A DNA stretch of 64,000 bases, from assembly GCF_016625195.1 (NCBI RefSeq), contig NZ_JACVUP010000013.1:62001-126000 (forward strand), given 5' to 3'. Made by a program: the position numbers and the translations under genes. Shown here in pieces: positions 1-7,706 of the stretch. Each line of letters starts with the position of its first letter. Positions within the stretch are counted from its first letter, which is position 1. Source of the stretch: Erwinia sp. S63 (GTDB lineage Bacteria > Pseudomonadota > Gammaproteobacteria > Enterobacterales > Enterobacteriaceae). The notes beneath the pieces are model-generated. The model was not told the origin of the DNA. It did not search any database and saw only the letters and a list, made by a program, of their open reading frames with translations.

Positions 1-216
1 GTGCTGGAAGATGAAAACCGTCGCAAAGGCGAGATGGTGCTGATTGTTGAAGGGCACAAGGCCGACGAAGAAGCGTTGCCTGCCGAAGCGCTGCGCACCC
101 TGGCGTTGCTGCAAGCGGAGCTGCCACTGAAAAAAGCCGCTGCGTTAACGGCGGAAATTCATGGCGTTAAGAAGAACGCCTTGTATAAGTATGCGCTGGA
201 GCAGCAAGAGGCGTGA
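1..216 (+). CDS. rsmI: 16S rRNA 2'-O-ribose C1402 methyltransferase RsmI, C-terminal part
   Basis: Only the last 71 residues are in the window; the reading frame is open at the left edge, so the GTG at position 1 is an internal codon. RsmI methylates the 2'-OH of C1402 in the decoding centre of 16S rRNA, using S-adenosylmethionine. The visible part matches the conserved RsmI C-terminal domain by recall ([20 protein letters not shown] and the YKYALE end). The stop codon overlaps the probable -35 box of rnpB, which follows in the same direction. Confidence 0.88.
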   Translation: MLEDENRRKGEMVLIVEGHKADEEALPAEALRTLALLQAELPLKKAAALTAEIHGVKKNALYKYALEQQEA

Positions 217-241
217 CAAACGCAGGCGGATCGCCTATTAT
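213..241 (+). promoter_or_regulatory. rnpB promoter
   Basis: A -35 box GTGACA (213-218) and a -10 box TATTAT (236-241) are separated by exactly 17 bp and lie just upstream of the RNase P RNA start at 250. The -35 box overlaps the rsmI stop codon. The stretch between the -10 box and the RNA start is GC-rich, as in stringently controlled promoters. Basis: sequence match to the sigma70 consensus; activity is inferred. Confidence 0.7.
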
Positions 242-249
242 CCCGCGCC

Positions 250-626
<377 letters not shown>

Positions 627-636
627 TTTCAGGTGA

Positions 637-660
637 AAACCCCGCTTCGGCGGGGTTTTT
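637..660 (+). terminator. rnpB intrinsic terminator
   Basis: Stem CCCCGC / GCGGGG closed by a TTCG tetraloop and followed by a T run (656-660). It lies about 10 nt after the expected mature 3' end of M1 RNA. Confidence 0.9.
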
Positions 661-777
661 GCTATCTGGTGTATGGCGGCGAGATGAAGGACTGTCCACT
701 CCACCCTCTTTGTATTGTTACGCATAAGGTTATTTATCGTTATAAATTAATCACTGGAATGAAAGGTTAAATAAATT

Positions 778-1125
778 ATGCAAGTTGCGGATCACGTTAG
801 AGAGTTAATAAAAAAACATTTCTGGGAAATGTCAGATGATGCATCTCTGAGCACTGGAAAAGAAAGTGTTTTGCCTGAAGATGCCAACGATTTTCTTGAG
901 GTGTATGCGGAGAAACTGAACGTCGATATGTCCTGTTTTGATTTTAATCGTTACTTTCCAAATGAAGGTATTCGGTTTTTACCCAATATATTGCTTCCTA
1001 AATATTTACGTTCATCTTCACAACCTCCCGAAGCATTAACCGTGAGCATGTTGATTGCATCTGCAGAAGCGGGGCATTGGCTTTATCACCAGTCGTATCC
1101 GGAGATGTGTCACGTAAAGAAATGA
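778..1125 (+). CDS. DUF1493 family protein
   Basis: A 115-residue soluble protein of unknown function. It resembles the DUF1493 family (small acidic enterobacterial proteins, some described as acyl-carrier-like): an N-terminal helix, then the pattern FLEVYAEKLNVDMSCFDFNRYFP, and the family ending LTVSMLIASAEAGHWLY. A second member occurs at 41751-42050. The ATG has only a weak upstream AAAGG at long spacing. The gene is AT-richer than its neighbours, which fits an acquired or poorly expressed gene. No partner gene is adjacent, and no function can be assigned. Confidence 0.75.
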   Translation: MQVADHVRELIKKHFWEMSDDASLSTGKESVLPEDANDFLEVYAEKLNVDMSCFDFNRYFPNEGIRFLPNILLPKYLRSSSQPPEALTVSMLIASAEAGHWLYHQSYPEMCHVKK

Positions 1126-1238
1126 AAATACCGAGGAACAAATTAATCCTTATGCCAGAATAGGCGCGTGTTTCACTATCGAGTACAATTATTCATCCAC
1201 ATCGACGAAAAGCAACAACGTGGATAAGTTGTAAAATT

Positions 1239-1337
1239 ATGGACAAAATACTCGCCCCGATGATGGCAACCTCTATTTATCTTTCTGCACACTTCCACTG
1301 CTCGATCTGCGACCAGCACTGGCGCTTCGCGCTTTAG
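1239..1337 (+). CDS. possible mdtU-like leader ORF upstream of mdtJI
   Basis: A 32-codon frame (ATG 1239, TAG 1335-1337) lies in the 300-nt leader ahead of mdtJ and ends 91 nt before it. Its C-terminal part is unusual in composition: [15 protein letters not shown], rich in His, Cys and aromatics. In E. coli a translated upstream ORF, mdtU, is reported in the mdtJI leader and makes expression depend on spermidine. Position and size fit such an ORF, but there is no good Shine-Dalgarno sequence (only GGAT about 15 nt upstream). A second in-frame start exists at 1260. Sequence identity to E. coli MdtU was not checked. Confidence 0.4.
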   Translation: MDKILAPMMATSIYLSAHFHCSICDQHWRFAL

Positions 1338-1428
1338 CGTCACACTCTCCTTATTTAAAAATATTCTTAAAATTTCTCATGCGTTTATTTCGCGTGATAG
1401 TTCTCTGTTTCTCTTAAGGAGAGAAAGT

Positions 1429-1779
1429 ATGCGCTATTGGATTTTATTGGTTTTAGCTATCCTGGCTGAAATAACTGGCACGCTCTCAATGAAATGGTCC
1501 AGCGTCAATGACGACAACGCGGGTTTTATTTTTATGCTGGTAATGATTGCGCTCTCTTATATTTTCCTGTCTTTCGCCGTCAAACGTATCGCCCTGGGCG
1601 TGGCCTATGCGATGTGGGAAGGTATTGGCATTCTGTTTATCACCCTATTCAGTGTCACGCTGTTCGACGAAATCTTATCGCTGATGAAAGTGGCGGGCTT
1701 AGTCACGCTGGTGGCAGGGATTGTGCTGATCAAATCGGGCACGCTGACACGTAAGGAGCCGCAACATGACCACCTTTAA
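1429..1779 (+). CDS. mdtJ: spermidine export protein MdtJ (SMR family)
   Basis: One half of the paired small-multidrug-resistance transporter MdtJI, which exports spermidine across the inner membrane. The 116-residue protein has four predicted membrane helices and the essential membrane Glu14 in helix 1 (LAEITG). The block [12 protein letters not shown] is the MdtJ form of the SMR signature; the sequence closely follows E. coli MdtJ by recall. AAGGAG precedes the ATG at good spacing. The 3' end overlaps mdtI by 14 bp, so translation is probably coupled. A long leader with a candidate regulatory ORF precedes it. Confidence 0.95.
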   Translation: MRYWILLVLAILAEITGTLSMKWSSVNDDNAGFIFMLVMIALSYIFLSFAVKRIALGVAYAMWEGIGILFITLFSVTLFDEILSLMKVAGLVTLVAGIVLIKSGTLTRKEPQHDHL

Positions 1780-2095
1780 TGCTGTGCACGTTGCCTGGCT
1801 GGCACTGGCGATTGGACTGGAGATCATCGCGAATATCTTTCTCAAATACTCTGATGGTTTCCGCCGTGTGATTTACGGCGTGCTTTCACTGGTCGCGGTG
1901 CTCGGGGCGTTCAGTGCGTTGTCTCAAGCGGTGAAAGGAATCGATCTCTCAGTGGCTTATGCGCTGTGGGGCGGTTTTGGGCTGGTGGCGACAGTGGCAG
2001 CCGGATGGGTGCTGTTTGGTCAGCGTCTGAATCGCATCGGCTGGTTAGGGGTGGGATTGCTGATTGCGGGGATGGTGCTGATTAAGTTCGCTTAA
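1766..2095 (+). CDS. mdtI: spermidine export protein MdtI (SMR family)
   Basis: Second subunit of the MdtJI spermidine exporter; both halves are required for activity in E. coli. The protein has 109 residues, four predicted membrane helices and the conserved Glu19 in helix 1 (GLEIIANIF). The blocks [15 protein letters not shown] and [10 protein letters not shown] match E. coli MdtI. The start lies inside the end of mdtJ in another frame, which is the normal arrangement for this pair. It ends about 95 bp before a strong inverted repeat. Confidence 0.95.
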   Translation: MTTFNAVHVAWLALAIGLEIIANIFLKYSDGFRRVIYGVLSLVAVLGAFSALSQAVKGIDLSVAYALWGGFGLVATVAAGWVLFGQRLNRIGWLGVGLLIAGMVLIKFA

Positions 2096-2190
2096 AAGTG
2101 GGCACATCGACCTGATTCTTAGCGGTTAACGCGCGTGAAGAAATGGCCAATCGAGCGGTTCACCTCATATTCAATCTGTAAAACCGTGCA

Positions 2191-2221
2191 CAACACACTC
2201 CTTCAGAGAAGGAGTGTGTTG
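2191..2221. terminator. 13-bp perfect inverted repeat between mdtI and yqjG
   Basis: CAACACACTCCTT pairs perfectly with AAGGAGTGTGTTG around a 5-nt loop, between the convergent genes mdtI and yqjG. There is no clear T run on either side, so it may act as a bidirectional transcription barrier or 3'-end stabiliser rather than a classic terminator. Confidence 0.5.
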
Positions 2222-2243
2222 AACGCAACGCTCCCCACCAACT

Positions 2244-3218
2244 TCAACCGCGGCCGTGTGGCTCATCCCAGTCAAACGCCGGGCCCAGCGAAATCACGCC
2301 GCTCGGGTTGATGGTCTTGTGGCTACAGTAATAGTGATGGCGAATATGCGGCAGATTCACTGTATCGGCGATGCCCGGCATCTGGTAGATATCACGCAGG
2401 AAGCCGCTCAAATTGCGGTAATCACTGATGCGGTGGCGGTCGCACTTAAAGTGGGTGACATACACCGGATCGAAGCGCACCAGCGTGGTCCATAAGCGCA
2501 GATCGGCTTCTGTCAGGTGATCGCCCGTCAGATAACGGTGCTGGCCGAGAATTTGCTCAAGCCGCGCCAGCGAATGGAACAGCGCCGTGACTGACTCATC
2601 ATAGGCTGCCTGCGAGGTGGCAAACCCGCTCTTGTACACGCCATTGTTCACCGTGTCGTAAATCCAGCCGTTCAGCTCATCGATCTTGTCACGCAGCTCA
2701 GGCGGATAATAATCTCCGGCGCGGGCGCCCTGTGCATCAAAGGCCGTATTGAGCATACGAATGATGTCAGCCGATTCATTACTCACGATGGTGTGCTGGG
2801 TTTTGTCCCACAGTACCGGAACGGTCACGCGGCCGGTGTACTGCGGATCGGCGTGCAGATAGAGCTGGTAAAGGAATTCGTTCTGGTACAGCGAATCACC
2901 GGTCGCATCCGGGAAATCGTCGTCAAAGGTCCAGCCGTTTTCCAGCATCAATGGATGTACCACCGAGACCGAAATCATCTCCTCCAGCCCTTTGAGCTGA
3001 CGCATCAGCAGCGTGCGGTGTGCCCACGGACAGGCAAGAGAAACATATAGATGATAACGATCGCGCTCGGCAGCAAAGCCTGCATTGCCAGTTGGGCCTG
3101 CACTGCCATCCGCCGTTACCCAGTTGCGCCAGACTGCTTCTGTGCGTTTGAAGCGGCCACCGGTTGACTTCGTATCGTACCAGGTGTCATGCCAGACACC
3201 GTCAATCAGCTGTCCCAT
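2244..3218 (-). CDS. yqjG: glutathionyl-hydroquinone reductase YqjG
   Basis: Glutathione-S-transferase-fold enzyme (Xi class) that reduces glutathionyl-hydroquinones through an active-site cysteine, releasing hydroquinone and oxidised glutathione. The 324-residue protein has the catalytic CPWAH motif at residues 63-67, preceded by the typical N-terminal extension, and an all-helical C-terminal GST domain (ADLRLWTTLVRFDPVY). Length and sequence fit E. coli YqjG by recall. It is the last gene of the yqj series, downstream of yqjF, but separated from it by a terminator. Confidence 0.95.
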   Translation of the reverse strand: MGQLIDGVWHDTWYDTKSTGGRFKRTEAVWRNWVTADGSAGPTGNAGFAAERDRYHLYVSLACPWAHRTLLMRQLKGLEEMISVSVVHPLMLENGWTFDDDFPDATGDSLYQNEFLYQLYLHADPQYTGRVTVPVLWDKTQHTIVSNESADIIRMLNTAFDAQGARAGDYYPPELRDKIDELNGWIYDTVNNGVYKSGFATSQAAYDESVTALFHSLARLEQILGQHRYLTGDHLTEADLRLWTTLVRFDPVYVTHFKCDRHRISDYRNLSGFLRDIYQMPGIADTVNLPHIRHHYYCSHKTINPSGVISLGPAFDWDEPHGRG

Positions 3219-3233
3219 AAGCCCTCCATAAAG

Positions 3234-3260
3234 AAAAAGGGCGAGGAATATCCTCGCCCC
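3234..3260 (-). terminator. terminator after yqjF
   Basis: GGGCGAGG pairs with CCTCGCCC around AATAT; read on the minus strand it is followed by a T-rich run (complement of AAGAAAAAG). It lies between yqjF and yqjG, so yqjG may have its own promoter or depend on read-through. Confidence 0.8.
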
Positions 3261-3298
3261 TGCAAATCAGTATATGTGTTCTGGCAACGCTTGTGTGC

Positions 3299-3712
3299 TT
3301 AGCGTGCGGCCGCTGGTGCGAAACGAGCACGAATCAGACGGTCGATGCTGTAAGCGCCTGGACCTACCAGACCCAGCACCAGGAAACCACCGGCGATGGA
3401 CAGGTTTTTCATGAACATCAGCTGGTTAACGCCTTCAGCAAAGTTGCTGTGGAACAGGAACGCAGTCAGCAGGGTAAAGCCCGCGGTGAACAGTGCGGTG
3501 AAACGAGTCAGGAAACCGAACAGAATCGCCAGACCGCCGCCGAACTCCAGCAGGATAACCAGTGGCAGCAGGAAGCCTGGGACGCCCATCGCCTGCATGT
3601 ATTGTGCCGTGCCCGCATAACCGGTGATTTTGCCCCAGCCTGCAGTGATGAACAGAATGGTCATTAATACGCGTGCCAGCAACAGGCCTGAGTCTTCGAA
3701 TTTTTTCATCAT
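3299..3712 (-). CDS. yqjF: DoxX family inner-membrane protein YqjF
   Basis: A 137-residue DoxX/DUF4267-type membrane protein with four predicted helices. It carries the DoxX pattern ARVLMTILFITAGWGKITGY near the N-terminus and MGVPGFLLPLVILLEFGGGLAILFG in the middle. The family has been linked to redox and thiol-stress responses; the precise role of YqjF is not established. It keeps the E. coli order between yqjK and yqjG. The start could be the first or second of two adjacent ATG codons. Confidence 0.9.
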   Translation of the reverse strand: MMKKFEDSGLLLARVLMTILFITAGWGKITGYAGTAQYMQAMGVPGFLLPLVILLEFGGGLAILFGFLTRFTALFTAGFTLLTAFLFHSNFAEGVNQLMFMKNLSIAGGFLVLGLVGPGAYSIDRLIRARFAPAAAR

Positions 3713-3876
3713 TTACTCCAACAAGAATTATGAAGCAGGTTGTTGGCCTGCAAGGTTTTAATCCCGCCGAATCGCATGTCTCAATTCGTTGGGCTGATGG
3801 AGGGAGATGATAGTCGCAGGTCGCAACAGTTGTAAGCGAGATAAACTGTCAGTGTTGTTCAGGAATTCTGATTAAG

Positions 3877-3903
3877 AAAAACCGGACCTGTTAGATCCGG
3901 TTT
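3877..3903 (-). terminator. terminator after yqjK
   Basis: AACCGGA / TCCGGTT stem with a 9-nt loop. Read on the minus strand it is followed by TTTTTC. It closes the yqjC-D-E-K transcription unit. Confidence 0.8.
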
Positions 3904-3915
3904 GAAATGAAGGGT

Positions 3916-4200
3916 TTAGCGAGGTTCGAGCGTCGATTTAATCATGCGCCAGGTGCTCCACAGGCCAAAACCGCGTTTTGCCCAACGCAAAATACGGTTA
4001 GGACTGCGGATTGACCAGATGGCCAGCGCACTGCTGCCAATCGCCAGATAGCGGCGTAAGCTGAGAAACGTCAACCAGCCGCGATCGTAGTGAGCGGTGC
4101 CATCCAGCCAGTCACGGCGTGCAGCACTGAGATCCAATCGCTGCTGCTGAACCTGGTTCAACAGATCGTGAATACGTGCTTCACGTTCGCGACGGCTCAT
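3916..4200 (-). CDS. yqjK: YqjK-like protein
   Basis: A 94-residue basic protein of the YqjK family, function unknown. The N-terminal half is a charged helix (REREARIHDLLNQVQQQRLDL) and the C-terminal part carries a short hydrophobic segment (YLAIGSSALAIWSI) followed by a basic tail, suggesting membrane association. Its ATG overlaps the yqjE stop by four bases, so the genes are translationally coupled. In E. coli it sits in the same place, after yqjE. Confidence 0.85.
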   Translation of the reverse strand: MSRREREARIHDLLNQVQQQRLDLSAARRDWLDGTAHYDRGWLTFLSLRRYLAIGSSALAIWSIRSPNRILRWAKRGFGLWSTWRMIKSTLEPR

Positions 4201-4592
4201 GAGCGATGCTCCTCCAGCAAGTTGCGATCGGTTTCCAGCTCCTTGCGGGTATGACGCAGCAGCGTGGACTGACGTGACTTATACAGCGTCCACAAACCAA
4301 AGATCAGCGCCAGCGCAAACAGTACGGCGGTGGTGATGGCAATCGCCATCAGCCGATACTGCGCATCCACCGCCCAGATGATCAGCACCATCAGGCTCAT
4401 TAGACCAAAAGCGGTAAACAGCATCGTCAGTCCAACCATCATCAGCATCTGAATCAGATTGGCTTTCTCCTCCTCCAGCTCGACAATCGCCAGACGGACG
4501 CGCGTTTCCACCATGCCAACTAGAGTGGTGACGATGCGCTGACCGATGTTGAAGACCCCTTTGCCTGGGCCGTGGCTCTGACTCTCGTTCAT
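4197..4592 (-). CDS. yqjE: phage holin family protein YqjE
   Basis: A 131-residue inner-membrane protein of the YqjE/Actino-holin (DUF1469) family. It has an amphipathic N-terminal region, two hydrophobic segments (about residues 48-72 and 78-102) and a charged C-terminal tail. In E. coli the neighbouring YqjD binds ribosomes at the membrane in stationary phase; YqjE is co-expressed, but its own role is not known. One base separates it from the yqjD stop codon, and it overlaps yqjK by four bases. Confidence 0.9.
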   Translation of the reverse strand: MNESQSHGPGKGVFNIGQRIVTTLVGMVETRVRLAIVELEEEKANLIQMLMMVGLTMLFTAFGLMSLMVLIIWAVDAQYRLMAIAITTAVLFALALIFGLWTLYKSRQSTLLRHTRKELETDRNLLEEHRS

Positions 4593-4593
4593 A

Positions 4594-4899
4594 TCAACGA
4601 CGTGAGATCAGAATGCCGATCAGTACACCGACAGCTGCACCGATGCCCACACCGTGCCACGGATTATCGCGCACATATTCGTCGGCCTTTTCCGCTGCTT
4701 CACGGGTGCTCTGCGCAATGCGCTCACCGGAATCGCCCAGACGCTCACGCGAACTGTCGATGGCGCCACGCGCTTTGCTACGCAACTTATCGAGTTCGGT
4801 TTTCGATTTATCCGCCGAACTGCTCAGCACTTCTTCCAGGGTGTCAGCAAGGTTTTTCAGTTCCGCACGCAGATGTTCAGATGTGGTGTCTTTAGACAT
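4594..4899 (-). CDS. yqjD: DUF883 family ribosome-anchoring protein YqjD
   Basis: A 101-residue tail-anchored protein: a long charged helical N-terminal part and a glycine-rich C-terminal membrane segment (GVGIGAAVGVLIGILISRR). The conserved DNPWHGVGIGAA motif marks the ElaB/YgaM/YqjD family. E. coli YqjD attaches ribosomes to the inner membrane in stationary phase. The start at 4899 (MSKDT) is preferred over an in-frame ATG four codons upstream because GGAGAA lies at proper distance before it. It lies between yqjC and yqjE. Confidence 0.9.
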   Translation of the reverse strand: MSKDTTSEHLRAELKNLADTLEEVLSSSADKSKTELDKLRSKARGAIDSSRERLGDSGERIAQSTREAAEKADEYVRDNPWHGVGIGAAVGVLIGILISRR

Positions 4900-4933
4900 G
4901 AAGTTCTCCATTACATCATCTATTTAAGTCCGA

Positions 4934-5305
4934 TTAGTAGGGCTCAGCCTCAAGCTTTTTCAGCTCGTGCTGGGCCTCTTCCAGCTTACGTTCGCGCTTC
5001 TCAATCTTATCTTTGTCGCCATCCTGACGCTCTTCCTTCAGCTCACGCTCACGTTCAGCAATTTTGTGTTTTTGCTCTGCAATGCGTTCGCTGTGGGCCG
5101 ACTTCAGTCTCTCATCAGTACAATTCGCGCGTACTTCAGTCAGCGCGCGCTCCAGCCCGGTCACACGGCGCTGGTTATCGTGCTGTTTAGCCATATCGAT
5201 TTCGCGCTGAATGTCGTGTTCTTTCTGCTGACACAGCGATTCAGCTGCCATCAGAGATCCCGAGAGAGAAAACAGAATAGCACCCAGCAGTAATTGATGT
5301 TTCAT
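4934..5305 (-). CDS. yqjC: DUF1090 family periplasmic protein YqjC
   Basis: A 123-residue exported protein with an N-terminal signal peptide (MKHQLLLGAILFSLSGSLMA, cleavage probably after AMA-type MAA) followed by a strongly charged coiled-coil region of Glu/Lys/Arg repeats (KHKIAERERELKEERQDGD). Two cysteines (CQQKE and CTDE) are conserved in the DUF1090 family. Function unknown. The start at 5305 is chosen because AAGG lies upstream; an in-frame ATG at 5323 would add six residues and blur the signal peptide. It heads the yqjC-D-E-K unit. Confidence 0.88.
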   Translation of the reverse strand: MKHQLLLGAILFSLSGSLMAAESLCQQKEHDIQREIDMAKQHDNQRRVTGLERALTEVRANCTDERLKSAHSERIAEQKHKIAERERELKEERQDGDKDKIEKRERKLEEAQHELKKLEAEPY

Positions 5306-5478
5306 CAGGTTTTTACCTTCCATTGTTGATGACCTGCCGCAAACCGGGCAGGAGAAGCGTCCCAGCTTGTCTTAACTCGCGCTACCTTTAAGCATAGACA
5401 GCAGACGAAAAAATTCAACGAAGACGCGGGGATAGCGAGGATTGATTCACCGTCTGGCTTATCACCAGACGGCTAAAA

Positions 5479-5847
5479 TCAGCTGTAAGTGGGGCGATTG
5501 GCGTCAGGCACTTGCTGTGAAGCTTGCGGTCCGCTTGCCACCACAAAGCCCTGTGGCAGCAGGCGTCGCAGCACTTTCTGCGCGGCCAGGCTTTGCTCTT
5601 CATTCTCGAAATGAATCACCAGCGCATCACCTGCAGGTGTAATACTTTTGATACGCACGCCTTGCGCACTGAGCTGCTGATACAGATAAAAGCCATCCGG
5701 CAAATTGGTGCCATTGTGGGCAACACGGATTTGTACCACAGTATCGTGCTGCAACATCGACGGCACAAAAATCACCGCCAGCAGCGCCAAAGCAGCGCCC
5801 AGCGCCCAGGGCACTAAGCGCCTGGGGAATCCACGGAATGCGATCAT
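5479..5847 (-). CDS. mzrA: EnvZ/OmpR regulon modulator MzrA
   Basis: A 122-residue bitopic inner-membrane protein: short cytoplasmic N-terminus, one membrane helix ([19 protein letters not shown]) and a periplasmic domain. In E. coli MzrA contacts the sensor kinase EnvZ and links the CpxAR and EnvZ/OmpR systems. It overlaps the yqjA stop by four bases, the same arrangement as in E. coli, where both genes form one operon. The C-terminal tail after about residue 105 is less conserved. Confidence 0.9.
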   Translation of the reverse strand: MIAFRGFPRRLVPWALGAALALLAVIFVPSMLQHDTVVQIRVAHNGTNLPDGFYLYQQLSAQGVRIKSITPAGDALVIHFENEEQSLAAQKVLRRLLPQGFVVASGPQASQQVPDANRPTYS

Positions 5848-6524
5848 GGCTGTGAATTCCCGTTGCGCGAAGACTGGCGTTTACGCCACAACACCACCAG
5901 TGAACCCACCAGCCCGATCACCAGCAGCACCAATGGCAGTAGCATCAGGCAGAACATCAGTTCATCTTCATAGCGGCGGAAAATCGGCGTTTTACCCAGC
6001 GCGAAGCCCAGTACCGTTAGAATCAGCACCCACAGTAAGCCGCTCACCCAGTTAAAGAACTGGAAGCGTGCATTGCTCAGACCGGAAAGCCCGGCAATAG
6101 TCGGCAGCAGGGTACGAACGAAGGCAATAAAGCGGCCGATCAGCAAGGCCGACAGTCCATGACGATGGAACAGGCTATGTGCACGTTGATGATATTGCGC
6201 CGGAAGATGTGACAGCCATTTTTGTACGGTAGGCGTGTTGCCCAGCCATCGACCCTGGATGTAACTCACCCAACAGCCCAGGCTGGCGCCGGTGGTCAGA
6301 ATCAGGATGGTAAGCGGGAAACCCATGGTGCCTTTAGCAATCAAAACACCGACTAAAATCAATAGACTATCGCCGGGCAAAAACGCGGCGGGTAGCAGGC
6401 CATTCTCGAGAAACAGGATCAAGAACAGCACGCCGTAAATGGCCCAAACCAGTGTCGGGTCGGAGAGCATTTCGTAATCCTGCTGCCACAGGGCATGCAG
6501 CAATGCTTTCAAAATATCCATCAA
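5844..6524 (-). CDS. yqjA: DedA family inner-membrane protein YqjA
   Basis: A 226-residue DedA/SNARE-associated membrane protein. In E. coli YqjA and its paralog YghB are needed for cell division, proton-motive-force-dependent drug and alkali resistance, and envelope homeostasis; the superfamily includes lipid flippases. Visible DedA features are [20 protein letters not shown] near residues 38-57 and the [18 protein letters not shown] motif with its essential arginines. About five membrane segments are predicted. It is cotranscribed with mzrA (ATGA overlap). Confidence 0.94.
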   Translation of the reverse strand: MMDILKALLHALWQQDYEMLSDPTLVWAIYGVLFLILFLENGLLPAAFLPGDSLLILVGVLIAKGTMGFPLTILILTTGASLGCWVSYIQGRWLGNTPTVQKWLSHLPAQYHQRAHSLFHRHGLSALLIGRFIAFVRTLLPTIAGLSGLSNARFQFFNWVSGLLWVLILTVLGFALGKTPIFRRYEDELMFCLMLLPLVLLVIGLVGSLVVLWRKRQSSRNGNSQP

Positions 6525-6842
6525 TCATTCCTGAACATCATTGTTAAACGTGCCCGTAAGGGGCTGAGGCGCAGGCTGGCTTGGTTATACATTTTTGGTA
6601 TGCAGCCGTTGCGGGATTTCCGGATCCATCCAGAATTGATTGTTAAATCAGCGACTTTTTAAAGCCCTGTCGCAAAGGGTAAGAAAAGGGCGATAACTGT
6701 AACAAAAATCACGCAGGTCAGACAGTGTAAAGTGGCTCTCGCACAGGAGTTTTACCTTTTGACGCAGATGGTCAAAAGGAGCTTTACATGAGCTGACACT
6801 ATTGCAGATTAACTGACTTATTCGCCTGGAAATGCAGCAGAA
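6525..6842. other. intergenic region exuR-yqjA with a structured segment
   Basis: This 318-bp gap holds no plausible gene. It contains a perfect 9-bp inverted repeat with 7-nt loop at 6755-6779 (CCTTTTGAC / GTCAAAAGG). It is flanked by copies of GTAAA / TTTAC that could form alternative pairings between 6727 and 6787. Transcripts of exuR would end here and the yqjA-mzrA promoter should lie here, but I see no convincing CpxR box (GTAAA-N5-GTAAA). Confidence 0.5.
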
Positions 6843-7616
6843 TCAATAAGAATTGTCACTACCTTCCGGCAGGATGACGGGATTTTCCGCAAACATGTAA
6901 CGGTCGACATTAAATTCAAAATCGTCGGCGGTGGCGTTAAACAGCATCTGTTTAGTATTTTCCAGATGCTGCCACATTGCCAGCTTGCTGGCGGCGGGAT
7001 CTTTGCGCATGAGTGCTTTTAGAATCTGGTCGTGATCGTCACACCAGCTGGTGATGTTGCGCGCATCAATATGCTCGTGCAGTTTGAGCCAATAGGGGTT
7101 GTGCAAACGGTGCAGCCACATCTTCTCGACTATCGCGGCCAGCGCGCTGTTTTGCGTGGATTGAGCGATGCGGACGTGGAAGTTCATATCCCATTCAGAA
7201 TCACGTGAATGGTCTTCCTGGCGGGCTTTTTCCTGAATTGCCATCAGCGCCATAATGTCCTGGCGCGTGACCTGCGTGGCGGCAAACTCGGCCACGTTGC
7301 TTTCAATGAGCTGGCGCGCCTGCAACAGCTCAAACGGCCCGAAACTGGCGAACTCCAGCTGGCTGGGTGTGGTCTCGCGATTTTGCTGCTGATTACTGAT
7401 CACGTGAATGCCGGAGCCTTTGCGTACCTCCACGTAACCTTCCACCTCCAGCATAATAATCGCTTCACGTACCACCGTGCGGCTCACCTCCATCTCTTCA
7501 GCGATCAGGCGTTCGGCCGGCAGCTTATCGCCCACGCGATAATCATCCGCCTCGATACGACGTTTAAGTTCACTGGCGAGTTGTTGATAAAGACGACGGG
7601 ATTCGTTCAGATCCAT
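6843..7616 (-). CDS. exuR: hexuronate-utilisation repressor ExuR (GntR/FadR family)
   Basis: Transcriptional repressor of the galacturonate/glucuronate catabolic genes, released by hexuronates. The 257-residue protein has an N-terminal GntR winged helix ([45 protein letters not shown]) and a C-terminal all-helical FCD ligand domain with the conserved Asp/His metal-site pattern (HVRIAQ). It is close to E. coli ExuR by recall. It lies downstream of exuT on the same strand, with a terminator-like hairpin between them. An ExuR-type operator at 7645-7662 suggests autoregulation. Confidence 0.93.
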   Translation of the reverse strand: MDLNESRRLYQQLASELKRRIEADDYRVGDKLPAERLIAEEMEVSRTVVREAIIMLEVEGYVEVRKGSGIHVISNQQQNRETTPSQLEFASFGPFELLQARQLIESNVAEFAATQVTRQDIMALMAIQEKARQEDHSRDSEWDMNFHVRIAQSTQNSALAAIVEKMWLHRLHNPYWLKLHEHIDARNITSWCDDHDQILKALMRKDPAASKLAMWQHLENTKQMLFNATADDFEFNVDRYMFAENPVILPEGSDNSY

Positions 7617-7644
7617 TGCGCGGTTCGCTGTAGTGGTGGAGGTT

Positions 7645-7662
7645 GAGTTGTTATACCACTTT
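7645..7662. promoter_or_regulatory. probable ExuR operator upstream of exuR
   Basis: GAGTTGTTATACCACTTT resembles the two sites near uxaC/exuT (9155-9174 and 9336-9355) and the TTGGTATACCAA-type ExuR/UxuR operator. It lies 29-46 bp upstream of the exuR start codon, fitting autorepression. Confidence 0.6.
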
Positions 7663-7671
7663 GGCGGGAGG

Positions 7672-7699
7672 GAAGAAATGGGCTGGCGTGTGCCAGCCC
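7672..7699 (-). terminator. terminator-like hairpin after exuT
   Basis: GGGCTGGC / GCCAGCCC with a GTGT loop (7680-7699). Read on the minus strand it is followed by CATTTCTTCC, a weak T tract. It lies between exuT and exuR. Confidence 0.65.
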
Positions 7700-7706
7700 G
7701 CAGAGA

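Noticed and set aside
6525-6842. CpxR binding site ahead of yqjA
   Set aside because: GTAAA elements are present but not as the GTAAA-N5-GTAAA direct repeat.
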